64,000 bases of DNA, taken from contig NC_057847.1 of assembly GCF_910594005.1 (NCBI RefSeq), forward strand, positions 25,643,001 through 25,707,000, given 5' to 3'. Position 1 is the first letter of the stretch. The number at the start of each line of letters is the position of its first letter. The notes under the pieces were generated by a model. The model was given only the letters and a program-made list of their open reading frames with translations, searched no databases and was not told the origin of the DNA. Below, piece after piece: positions 1-10,216 of the stretch. Made by a program: the position numbers and the translations under genes. This stretch comes from Cervus elaphus (taxonomy: Eukaryota > Chordata > Mammalia > Artiodactyla > Cervidae).

Positions 1-555
1 TCAAGCCATCTCCCATCAGAATTCTAATTCCCATTCTCTCCAGGTGCTGACTTAAAATCTGTTAGGACTCTAATGGACATTCTTAGCTCACAGTCCTAAG
101 AGCCTATCATCTCATGTTCTCTCTCATCAGAATGCTCAGAGGTTGCATTCTAGAGAGGTAGTTATTAATATGCCTTCAATAACAGAAGCTAAGGAGGGGC
201 TACAAAGAAGAGAAAAGCATGCCTGATCATTCTAATTTACTTTAATGTAATAACGATTCCCAGTTAAAGGAATAGTTTGGTTAGAGCTTGGGACTGAGCA
301 TCGTGCAATTACTCGAACAAGGTACTGGTGAGCTTTGCTCCTCTACCTTGATGAAAATTTTGTCACAGAAATCAAGACACAGGCTTTACAATGTATGTGA
401 TAAGGGTCATGTCATCTAGACAGTTCCACAAAAGTTATTCCTTCACGGTGGTTAAGATGACTTAGGACACCCCCAGTTCTAATTTTATACCCCCCCTCTC
501 AGATAATATGGAAATGTTTCAAACCATCGGACTTTTGGGAAGGAATATATTCTAG
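1..555. other. Intergenic sequence, nothing recognised
   Basis: Ordinary AT-rich intergenic DNA. I see no exon-like reading frame, RNA gene or repeat that I can name. Confidence 0.5.
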
Positions 556-655
556 AACAAGTTTCTAAACCTTACTGGTCATCAGGATCACCTAGGATTT
601 TTTTTTTCCCCATGTCCTGAAGACCTACTGAATCAGATCCTCAACCAGAGTAGTG
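556..655 (+). repeat. MER5A-like hAT-Charlie DNA transposon fragment
   Basis: It contains the phrases 'catcaggatcacctagga' and 'gacctactgaatcagatcc', diagnostic of the MER5A non-autonomous hAT element. A short T/C tract interrupts the two blocks. The ends are degraded. The family is assigned by recall of the consensus. Confidence 0.55.
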
Positions 656-974
656 GCTAAAGAAAGTAAGTGGTTGAGGTAGGAATGTTTTTAAACTCTC
701 CATGAGCTTCTATTATTGGTCAGGTTTGGGTACTATGTTGACAGCACAGGGCCACCTCCCAGTACCTGCTCAGTCATGCCACTTACCTGCTCAGAAACAT
801 AAAGGAGACAGAGAAGCCCCAGCCTGCTTCCCACCTACCTGACAAAGTGCTTCGCTCCTCTGCAGTCCAGGCCACCCAATTCAGCTATTCCTACTTCCAT
901 GCAAGCAGGTGATGCCTCCTGTAGAAAAAAATAATAATAATACATTTATTAGGATTCTAAATATGGAGCTTTAC

Positions 975-1130
975 AAATAGCTAGTTTCATTTACCAATGA
1001 AAACATTTTTGCAAGGTTGGTATCACCATCATTTTGTAGCTGAAAAACCTGGCGCTGAGATGATTAGAGTGTGATTTTGCCCGGTTTCCCCCGTGGTTCA
1101 CGGAGAGCAGATTTAGAACCCAGCACTGTG
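975..1130 (-). repeat. MIR SINE, reverse orientation
   Basis: The order 'attttgtagctgaaaaacctgg', 'gctgagatgatta', then 'agatttagaacccag' follows the reverse complement of the MIR core and 3' region, heavily diverged. An AAT-rich tract sits just upstream at about 926-945. Confidence 0.45.
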
Positions 1131-1360
1131 GGACAGGAGAGATTACTGATATAGTCGCTTATACCCCGTTCCTACCTCTGTTGGAGACTTACTGGATAGA
1201 AGGGAAAAGCGATTTTCCCCTTCCTTTCCTCTCTGGAAGGAAACCTAGCTTTTTATTCCGAAGCTCAGGACTCTCTCATGCTTTAGGTGTGAGAACTTTA
1301 AGAGCTTCTTTTTGGTTGAGAATTCTTGGTTCTTCCAGAAAAGAAGCTGGAATTATCCTT

Positions 1361-1756
1361 TTTTTTTTTTTTTTTTTAATTTTTTTATTAGTTGGAGGCT
1401 AATTACTTCACAACATTTCAGTGGGTTTTGTCATACATTGATATGAATCAGCCATAGATTTACACTTATTCCCCATCCCGATCCCCCCTCCCACCTCCCT
1501 CTCCACCCGATTCCTCTGGGTCTTCCCAGTGTACCAGGCCCGAGCACTTGTCTCATGCATCCCACCTGGGCTGGTGATCTGTTTCACCATAGATAGTATA
1601 CATGCTGTTCTTTTGAAACATCCCACCCTCACCTTCTCCCACAGAGTTCAAAAGTCTGTTCTGTATTTCTGTGTCTCTTTTTCTGTTTTGCATATAGGGT
1701 TATCGTTACCATCTTTCTAAATTCCATATATATGTGTTAGTATGCTGTAATGTGCT
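1361..1756 (-). mobile_element. 5'-truncated ruminant L1 3' end with TSD
   Basis: A poly-T run (the antisense of the poly-A tail) is followed by about 380 bp that closely match the L1 3' end at 22135-22510 in this window. A 13-bp TSD (tggaattatcctt) lies at 1348-1360 and 1757-1769, which fixes both ends. It holds only 3' UTR and the last part of ORF2, so it codes for nothing complete. Confidence 0.9.
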
Positions 1757-1769
1757 TGGAATTATCCTT

Positions 1770-2339
1770 AAGAGGGAGGACATGGAAGGCAGTGTTTCAC
1801 AGAGAAGACAGCTATGCCCCTACCCTGAGAAAATGGGTTCCCAGAGGCTGGAGTCAGGCATGGACATTACTTGCACCCAAGTGCGTAGAGCAAGTCAGAG
1901 TTTTCCACTGCACCACCACAGCTGCAAAAAGGCAAAGAACGTTCTACCCTCAAACAAACTCAGGCAGCTGTCCCACCTCAAAGGGGAATCCCAGAAAGAA
2001 AAACGGAACTAACGTTCACTTCACACACACAGTATATCTAGAACGTCCACCCTCGAGCTCAGGGCACCTCGAGAGCCTTCAAGAGCAGATGGTGGCCCTG
2101 ACTGGGCAAGTTTTCCTTTTCTTCCCCATCCCCCATAGCTAGCTACTGAGACGCACAAAAGGGTACGTTGTATACAGAGCCCTTGGGGTCACACTCGGAG
2201 ACCTTAACTACCTGCTCATGGAAGGTGGTCATCTGCTCATAGTATCTGATTCTTCATCAAATTAAATAAGTAAGATGAGTAAAAGAAGCCAGACATGACA
2301 GAACACAAACCCTATAATCGATTATACAAAGCTTAAAAA
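1770..2339. other. Intergenic sequence, nothing recognised
   Basis: Reading frames of 90-130 codons overlap here in two frames. They have no recognisable motif, no splice context and no plausible start. I treat them as chance. Confidence 0.5.
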
Positions 2340-2580
2340 TGGACTAAAAACCGACCCAAAATGATAGAGGTTAGTACAATAGTTACCTTTGGCCAGGTAC
2401 CAATTGGGAGGGGGCCCAATGGAGCCTTCAAGGGGGCTAGAAACATTCTTTGGCTTGGTTCAGATAGTAAATACTCAGGTGTAAACACATGTGAAAATTC
2501 ATTGAGCTGTGCCTTTAAGATATGTACACGTTACTGTTATGCAAGTGTTAACTCCACAAAGTAAGTACGTAATAAAAGCA
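2340..2580 (+). repeat. Old L1M 3' UTR fragment
   Basis: The order 'atagttacctttgg', 'gaaaattcattgagctgt', 'aagatatgtacac', then 'ttactgttatgcaag' follows the 3' untranslated end of mammalian-wide L1M elements in sense orientation. Confidence 0.65.
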
Positions 2581-2794
2581 AATAAGCCAACAAACTTGGA
2601 TACTAAACAATAACCTACAAGATCCACCAGCTTCAGCTTGCCTGTTACTGGGGCCACTTAATCCCCTCTTGCTGACTCAATCCTTTTCTAGTTCCTAAAA
2701 TCAATCTGGCTCCCTCCACCAAAACCACACAGGAAATTTTGAAAGGCAAAAGAGAGCACTCAGCCCAATAGGGTAATCAGCAGCATGATGTGTG

Positions 2795-2945
2795 TGTGCA
2801 GACGTGACAGCCAGACTGCCCAGGTTCAAAATCCCTCCTCTGCCACTTTATGATTACAGCCTTAAGCAGCTTACTTAAATTCCCTATTCCTCAGTTTCCT
2901 GATCTGTGTAATAGGTTTAAAAGTTGGGATTAAACAAGATTAATC
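2795..2945 (+). repeat. MIR SINE
   Basis: The MIR core and tail are legible: 'gactgcccaggttcaaa', 'ctctgccactttatg', 'cctcagtttcctgatctgt'. Divergence suits an ancient mammalian insertion. Confidence 0.7.
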
Positions 2946-2999
2946 CATGTAAAGGCAGTCAGTAAATACCCAATATTGCCAAGCCTATGATAAGCACAT

Positions 3000-3165
3000 T
3001 GCCAATATTGTCTCATTTAATTCTTAGAGCAACCTTGTCTGATAGATGGTGTTAACCCCATTTTAAAATGAAAAAACGGAAGCTCATAGAGGTGAAACTT
3101 GCCTAAGTTTACCTGGTTGAAAAGGGGCAAAATTGGGGTTTGAACTCAGGTCTGTTCTGTCTTTT
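3000..3165 (-). repeat. MIR SINE, reverse orientation
   Basis: 'ccccattttaaaatgaaaaaac' followed by 'gaagctcatagaggtgaaac' and 'ggggtttgaactcagg' is the reverse complement of a MIR. It faces the MIR at 2795-2945. Confidence 0.65.
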
Positions 3166-3345
3166 CCTGTTAGGGGGCTTACCTGACCAACACCTGGGTT
3201 CTCCTAAACCCTGTGTTCCACTGGCTTCCTCCTGTGCCTCCCTGCTGAAACTTGACCACATGGCCCACCCTTCAGGGAACTTTCTAGTCCTTCAGATTCT
3301 ACCTGAGCCCCAGGTTCAGAATAATCAGCCTAAGTAATAGGCATC

Positions 3346-3700
3346 AATTGGATCAAGATGGTGAATTGAACACATAAGATCACGTCCCCTTCCACCCCAG
3401 TTTTCTTACAATGACAGGTGAAAAGCATTTTTAAAGAAGAAATTCACATAGCACTGATAAACAGGAAAAGGCACTATTATCAGAAAAATTTGAAATATAA
3501 AAGTTAACAACATTGACAAGAGTGAAGAAAAAAATCACATCCCCAAACTGGCTGCTGAAAAACCAAATAAATGATTAAAACAATGGAAAGAGCAAGTCGA
3601 GTTCCACACTCAGAGGGACATTTACAATAATACAGAAGGCAGCTCTGAATCAACCATCAGGATAACTTATTAAAGAACTGTATTCAGAACATGGGGTCCA
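3346..3700 (+). repeat. HAL1/L1-like 5' end fragment
   Basis: 'ggatcaagatggtgaattga' resembles the 5' start of HAL1 (half-L1) elements, and the following A-rich text with 'gctgctgaaaaacc' fits their leader. The piece at 4640-5405 may be the continuation of the same element, split by the LTR at 3897-4363. Confidence 0.45.
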
Positions 3701-3896
3701 TTGGCCTTCCCCTGACCCTAAACTAGCAGAAAGAAGACATCAGAGGGACATCAGAGAGTGATGGGATGCAAGAAGACAGGAGGAAGTGTTAGATGACAAA
3801 ATAGCTCTGCAAGGCTCACAATGTTCATAGCCTGCCACCAGAGTGAGGCCTTCCATTGCTCTAGCATCACAACAAAGAAATACTGCAAATGTGTGG

Positions 3897-4363
3897 TGTA
3901 CTGGTTTTCTATTGTGGCCGTAACAATTTTCCACAGTGGCTTCAAACAGCACAAATTTATTACTTTACTGTTCTGTAGATCAAAAGTCCAGGAATAAACT
4001 AAGGTGTCAGCATTCCTTTCTGGAGATTAGGGGAGACTTTGGTTTTTGCGTTTTCCAATTCCCAACAGCCACCACATACCTTAGTTCATGGCCGCCTTCC
4101 CCCATCCTCAAAGACAGTAACACTGCATCTCTCTGACCCCTCTGTGTTAGTCATGTCTCCCTCCGATCACAGCTGGGACAGTGTCTCTATTTTTAAGGAA
4201 TCATGTAATTGGGCCCACCTGGATAATACAGGCTAATCACCCTTTCTCAAATTGTCTAACTTAATCATATTTGCAGTGTCTCTTTGCCATTTAAAGGAAC
4301 ATGTTTATAAGTTCCAAGCATTAGGCTATGGACATCTTCCAAGCCATTTTTCTGCCTATCACA
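3897..4363. repeat. Solitary LTR, ERVL/MaLR type (old)
   Basis: It begins TG and ends CA. It opens with a 'ggttttctattgtggccgta' phrase and carries 'cagcacaaatttattac' and 'tgggcccacctggataatac', typical of a common mammalian ERVL/MaLR-class LTR. No internal retroviral genes adjoin it. The subfamily is not certain. Confidence 0.55.
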
Positions 4364-4639
4364 CATGTTTACTGGGTGCCTGGCAGATAACTCTGCTTTC
4401 AGGTTTGGCAATTTGAGTGTTAACTGTTCCATCCAGGACCTGAATTTGGAGTGACCACAAAGACTGGCAGCAACGACCTAACCAGATTGTTCCTACAGAG
4501 TATCCTTGTTTGGGGCCACCTTGGATCCTGCTGGTTTTTTAAGCCTGGTTTCCAGCCTTCAAGGTAATTCTGTGAACTACCCAATAACCTGCCAAAAAAA
4601 TGTTTTGTGCACAAATTAGCCAGAGCCAGTTTCTGTTAC
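4364..4639. other. Intergenic sequence, nothing recognised
   Basis: Short stretch between the LTR and the L1/HAL1 fragment, with no recognisable feature. Confidence 0.4.
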
Positions 4640-5405
4640 TTATAATCAGAGAAGAGGCAGATTAGCATCAGACTTCTCATCAGCAATCTTGGGTGCTATA
4701 TTCTGAAAGAAAATGATTTCATACCTAGAAATCTATAAAGGCAAACTTACAATCAAATATGAGAGCAAAATTGGAGACATTTTTAACATACAAGGATTCA
4801 GAAGTTTTGCCACAATCATATTATCTCTAAAATAATTACAGGACTCAAAAATGCACTCAAACAAAACAACAATGGCAAAAGATAATCCAAAGAAACAGAG
4901 GCTGTGAGATAAAAGAGAAAAAAACTGAATCAAAACCAACAGTAAAACTTGACTAGAATAAAATTAATTTGGTAAAATCAGTTATACATGTAGAGGTAGA
5001 AGGAGGAAGTCAGAGTAAAAATTTCTTATTTAATGGAAAGACATAAAGATGGATTAATTCTAGATGCTGATTTTAAAAACATGTATAACCATGAGAAAAC
5101 TTGATCAATCTAATAAAAGACAGCAAGAAGAAACAGAAAGAAAAAAACTGAATAGAAAACATAAGCCAAGATAACATGAGTATATTTAAATATGTTAGTA
5201 ATATAAAATGTGAATGAGTTAAGTTCCCATATTAAAAAACCAAGTTTTGATCTGGATTTTTAAAAGTCCAGCTATATGCCATTACAATTAAAAAGAAAGA
5301 CAGCTATTTCCAGATGATAAAAATCACATTTCACTAACAAGACATGAGAGTCAAGAACACTTAATCTCTTAATACAGAATTTTTAAATTCAACAAGCAGA
5401 AGGCC
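4640..5405 (+). repeat. Old L1/HAL1 body fragment
   Basis: A-rich sense strand with 'aatgagttaagttcccatatt' and 'aaaagtccagctatatgcc', which echo the start of L1 ORF2 or the matching HAL1 segment. Stops are dense, so it is dead. The CHR SINE at 5423 inserted near its 3' side. Confidence 0.55.
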
Positions 5406-5422
5406 TTAGAAATACAAGATTA

Positions 5423-5713
5423 GGGCTTCCCTGGTGGTCCAGGGGTTAAGAATCTGCCTTGCAATGCAGGGGACACCGGTTCCACCCCTGGTCTGGGAAG
5501 ATTCTACATTCCACGGAGCAACTAAGTTCGTGTGCTACCACTGCTGGAGCCTGGGAGAGCCCGCGCTCTGCAGCAAGAGAAGCCACTCCAATGAGAAGCC
5601 TGTGCACCACAGCTAAAGAGCAGCCCCCTCACTCCACCACTAGAGAAGGCCCTCATGCAGCAGTGAAGACCCAGTGCAGCCAAATAAATAAATAATAAAT
5701 ATTTTTCACAAAA
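5423..5713 (+). mobile_element. CHR-type SINE with TSD
   Basis: The tRNA-Glu-derived head (gggcttccctggtggtccag) is followed by the long CHR body ('gagaagccactccaatgaga', 'gcagtgaagacccagtgc') and an (AAATA)n tail. Direct repeats 'agaaatacaa' at 5408-5417 and 5714-5723 look like the TSD. CHR SINEs are shared by ruminants, hippos and whales, so this is older than the Bov-tA copies. Confidence 0.8.
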
Positions 5714-5789
5714 AGAAATACAAATTGATCAATCTATATTGATGTTAGAAACCTTAATACATCTCTTTGAGAAATTGATAAACCAAACA

Positions 5790-6539
5790 AAAAAAATATT
5801 TTAAGCTAGTGCATTTGAGTAATGCATATAAGCACTTGGAACTATGTCTTGCTGCTCACACTGTTCACTAAACCCCCGGTAGATAAGGCGTGACCAGGGA
5901 AGCTGGAAAAAGACTTGAGGAGCTGTGGGGACTGCAGACATGTTCATTCTCTCTGGGCAGGAGCAGCGGCAACAGGGAGTCTTCAAAGACTGCTGATACA
6001 CTAAGACAGACCAAAGTGGTCTGTGGCCAAGTGGGCACACAGGCTCCGGGCTTCCACGGTCAGCAATATCATTGTTTACAGAACATAAGGTCTGAGGCCA
6101 TGAGAGCATGGGACAGGAGAGCCTGGCTGAGTCTGGGTTGTCAGTTCATCTCACAAACTACAACCTTGTAAAGGTCCCAGGGACTTCCATCGCACAAAAT
6201 CCAGCTGTCTGCATTTTACTCCATCTCTCAACAGTAATCGACACTTGATGCCCCCTCTCCCCAAAGTACTTTCTACCTGAGCTCCAGAGATGCCATGTTG
6301 TCCTAACTCTCCTACTGCTTTGTGGAGCCAGCATGCCCACAGCTGCTTGGCTGGTCCTCCTCCTATTCCCGACCATGATCAAGGTAGTGCAGGCTCAGTT
6401 TCTCCTTTCTTCTCTCTTTACACTACTTTCCTAGGTGGTCTCACCCAGGTCTCAGTCTTTAAACACCACCCCTAGGCTAATGACTCCCAGATTCACTTCT
6501 CCAGTCCTAAACTTTCCCCTGAGCTCTGGATTCCTGAAT
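5790..6539. other. Intergenic sequence, nothing recognised
   Basis: Reading frames of 60-100 codons occur on both strands without motifs or exon structure. Nothing supports a gene. Confidence 0.45.
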
Positions 6540-6659
6540 CCAGCTTTACTTGAATATGTAGCAGGCATCTCAAATTTAACATGTCCCAAACTGAATGCTT
6601 GAGTTTCCCTACATACAAAAATTTTCCCTACATACAAAAACTTCCCTAAAATTTGTGTT
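6540..6659 (+). repeat. L2 LINE fragment, 5' piece
   Basis: 'gcaggcatctcaaatttaac' and 'catgtcccaaactgaatgc' are L2-like text. The same element seems to resume after the L1 at 6660-7128. Inside it a 17-bp block (tttccctacatacaaaa) is perfectly repeated at 6604-6620 and 6623-6639. Confidence 0.55.
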
Positions 6660-7128
6660 GTTAGTCTCAGATTTTTTTTAATTGTGGTAAAATACAAACA
6701 ACGTAGCATTTACTGCTGTAATCATTTTAAAGTATAAAATTTCATGACATTTAGCATATTGACAATGTTGTGCAACTACTTCTATTGTCTAGCTCCAGAA
6801 GTTTTTCATCGCCCGCCCCCAGTGGAAACCTTCATTAGGCTGTCACTGTCCAGTTCTTCCACCGACCCTGAGCCCCTGTCAAATACCAATCTCTTTTCTG
6901 ACTCTAAAGATTTGCTTATTCTGGATATTTTTTTCACACACATGGAAACACACAATATGTAGCCTTTGGTGTCTGGCTTCTTTTCACTTAGCATAATGTT
7001 TTCAAGGTTCAGCCATGTTGTAGCATGTATCAGTATGTCATTTCTTTTCATTGCTAAATAATACTTCATTATACGGATATATTACATTTTGTTTATCTTT
7101 TCATCTATCGATGGATATTGGGTTGTTC
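6660..7128 (-). mobile_element. L1M fragment inserted in L2
   Basis: 'gtatcagtatgtcatttctt' and 'gctaaataatacttcattat' followed by 'gatggatattgggttgttcca' is the reverse complement of the 3' part of an L1 (end of ORF2 and 3' UTR). It splits an L2 into 6540-6659 and 7129-8035. Both are degraded. Confidence 0.7.
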
Positions 7129-8035
7129 CACTCATGCACACCACAGTTCTTCCAGTGCCTCCTCCTGTCTCCCTCATCAATCATCTCTCTCTCAGTTGGA
7201 GGCACTACCATTGACCCAGTTGCTTAGGTTCCCAAAACAAGGAGTCATCCTTGACTTCTCTCTGCCCCTGGTCCCACCCCACCCCAATATCCAAACCATC
7301 AGCTAGCCCTAACTGTTACAACATCCAGATATGTCCCAATTTTGGTCACATTTCCACACTTTCCTGGCTACCACTTAGTCCAAGTTACTGTCCCTCTGGC
7401 CACAACTAAAGATCATTTTGCTCCCTTTCCTTCCCCTCCCATTCATTTCCTGACAACAATCAAAATTATCTTCTATAAATATTAATCAGCTTATGCCACA
7501 GCAGTGCTGAAGACCCTTCAATGGCTTCCTATTACACTGGAATAAAATCTAAATGTCTTCCTATAGCCAACAAGGTCAGTATGAACCAGCCCCCGCCTAC
7601 CTCTGTATCTCGCATACATTCTCCAGCCATATTAGCCTCTCTTGGAGTCTCTCCCAAACCAAGCACTTTCCTGATTTAGGGCCTTTCTACTCTCAGAACT
7701 TCCACCTGGACACACACACATTCCCCTTTAACTTTGCTTGGCCTCCTCCTTCTCACCTCTGCAGAGAGGCCTTTCCTGATTCTCCTTTAGGAACTAGAGC
7801 TCTCCCCCCTCATCTCCCTAAGCTCTTACCTGTTGGGTTTTCCCCTCATACAACTTAGAACTCTATAAAATTGTATTTTTATATCTGTTTGTTATGTCTT
7901 CCCCCTACAAAAATGTAAGTTCTAAGACAGTAAGTATTTTGTCTTCAGCCATATCGCCAGGGCCTAGAGCAGTACCTAGCATATATGAGGCATCCAGTAA
8001 ATACTTGTTGCTTAAATAATGAATGAATTGTATTA
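7129..8035 (+). repeat. L2 LINE 3' half
   Basis: Legible L2 text in order: 'ggagtcatccttgacttctc', 'ccaaaccatcagctagcc', 'gaagacccttcaatggcttc', 'agaggcctttcctgatt', and the L2 3' end 'catccagtaaatacttgttg' plus 'aatgaatgaat'. A 101-codon frame at 7553-7858 is chance within the T/C-rich L2 sequence. Confidence 0.75.
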
Positions 8036-8227
8036 TATACACACACAGAAAGAGTACTTTGTGCTTAATAAACAGAACATCCATCCTTTGCAAATATCCT
8101 TGAACACTGAGTAGGTCGTGAAGCACTCTTAAGCATGTTGGTGAGGGTGTAAATTACTGTTAGCTTTCTGGTGAATAATCTGCTACTATTTACCCAATTT
8201 TAAAATGCAAATATCCTTTGAACCAGT

Positions 8228-8425
8228 GTGTGCCTACTCAGTTGCTCAGAAGTGTCCAACTGTTTGTTACCCCATGGACTTCAGCGTGTTTCCATGGAAT
8301 TTTCCAGGCAAGAGGTTTCCATTTCCCACTCCAGGGGATTTCCTGACCCAGGGATTGAACCCACATTTCTTGTGTCTCCTGCATTGGCAGGCGGATTCTT
8401 TACCACTGCACCACCTGGGAAGCTC
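8228..8425 (-). mobile_element. Bov-tA SINE with 15-bp TSD
   Basis: Reverse-oriented ruminant tRNA-Glu SINE, from 'ctcagttgctcagaag' to 'accacctgggaagctc'. A perfect 15-bp TSD (atcctttgaaccagt) at 8213-8227 and 8426-8440 fixes the insertion exactly. The tRNA-like A and B boxes sit at the right end in antisense, so this is not a tRNA gene. Confidence 0.95.
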
Positions 8426-8440
8426 ATCCTTTGAACCAGT

Positions 8441-10208
8441 ACCATATATTAAAAAGTCCTCCCTTTCCCGATGAATTTGATTGGCACTTCTGTGATAAAT
8501 CAAATTATCCTTTATATATGGGCCTATTTTTGCACCCTATTCTGTTCTGCTCATCTTTTATCTATCTGATCACTTTCAGTGATAATGTGGAGATTCATAT
8601 GGATCTGAGGAAAGTTTCTTTTCCACAATGTAATTTTTTTTCTATTGTTCTATGTTCTAGAACTGATTACTTTATAGAATAATAGATCTAGTAAAGATTT
8701 AATATTACAGTAATATAGAGAATACTTTTGGTTTTGGTAGGAAGATTTTTACAGTATTTAGAAGAATACTATAGGACATTGTCTTCCTGCACCTTGATGT
8801 GTATCTGAGATCAGGGAGTAACATTTTTTTAAATTAAAGGAACTGCCACTTTGCTTTTTAATATTCTTGTTCAATTTCCTCTCCCCTCCCAAAATTCCTG
8901 AGAGACACTGAAATGATACAATTATGTTGCAAATAACACTGAAAAAGAGATATGCTTTGAATGGCACTCGGTATTAGAGTAAAAAGTAAAATATCTTATT
9001 AAACCAGTTCTTGGTTTGAGAAATTGTTGCTGTGTTCTATGGTGCTGAAGCAACTGAATATACAACCATGTGGAAACGTAGATAGACAAGACTTAAACTT
9101 TCTGTCATGTGAAGGGCTCTAGCAAATCAGACTTATTTGTCCATTATGTGAACAGGAAGAAGAGAGAGCCAAGGAACCTCCTCTGATAATGTTTAGATCA
9201 CTTGGGAACATAGTTGTTAACTATAGCATTATCACCAGGACAACATATAAAACTATCCTAACAAGCCTTAACAAGTAAGACAGGGTCACTGAAGGTTATG
9301 TTCACATGACATGGCAATAATTTCTACAATCTCTAGCATCTACAAGAGCCCTTTGTTCAGATAATAATTCCAATGACAGATTTATTTTAGAGAGAACATG
9401 ATGAACTGGTAGCAGTTACAAATAGATGTGCAAGACTTCACATAGAAAACAAGACTGGTGTCCTTGTGAGAGTTCACATGTAACACCTTACTTCATCAGA
9501 TCCTTTGACCAAAAGATGAGCAAGAACATCTCTCCCTTTGTAGCTGCAGTAGAAAAGAAACATCTTTTTCATCTCTTTACTAGATTTTTTTTGTTGAATG
9601 ATTAAGTTCTATATTTTCAAAGTCAATCTCTGAAATATCATAAATTAGCATTAAAAGAACACAGACCTGTTGGGGCTCAGGTTTAAAACAGGAAAATCGA
9701 TTGTTAGGATTTGACTTGAAAATAGTGAAACAGAAGGAATTCATCTTCCACATTACAGAAGAACAAGAGTTAGACTGACATTTCACTTCTTATCAGAAAC
9801 AAGGTACTAATGCACAATGAGGAAAAGCTACCAAGTTCTTTGCGACATGATTATAAGCTAGAATATTGTATCCAGACAAACACAATTAAGTGTGAAAGTA
9901 GAAGACACTTTCAGGCTGCAAGGATTTGGAATATTCATCTCTTAACATGCTCATTCTGGGGAAATTGCTTGAAAATATTTTGCAACAAAAGGAGGAGGAA
10001 AAAAAGAGGAATATCCGAGACCTAGGAAACAGCAAAATAAATCCAAAGAGCAGGAAAGGGAAGTTCCCATAGGATTTGCTGTCGAGCAAGATGAAAGAGC
10101 AACCAGGAGAGACAGGAGGAGAATGTGATGCCCAGGAGGAAGGCAGAAGGGGAAAAAAGAGAGGGGTGGAGGAGGGGAATGGTAATAAGTGACAGAATAA
10201 CAATATAA
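8441..10208. other. Intergenic sequence, nothing firmly recognised
   Basis: AT-rich. A purine-rich run at about 9985-10190 produces long T/C-rich open frames of about 100-115 codons on the minus strand in three overlapping registers, as expected from composition rather than coding. Confidence 0.45.
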
Positions 10209-10216
10209 TGAAAGAA

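Noticed and set aside
7553..7858. 101-codon plus-strand frame
   Set aside because: Falls entirely inside an L2 3' half.
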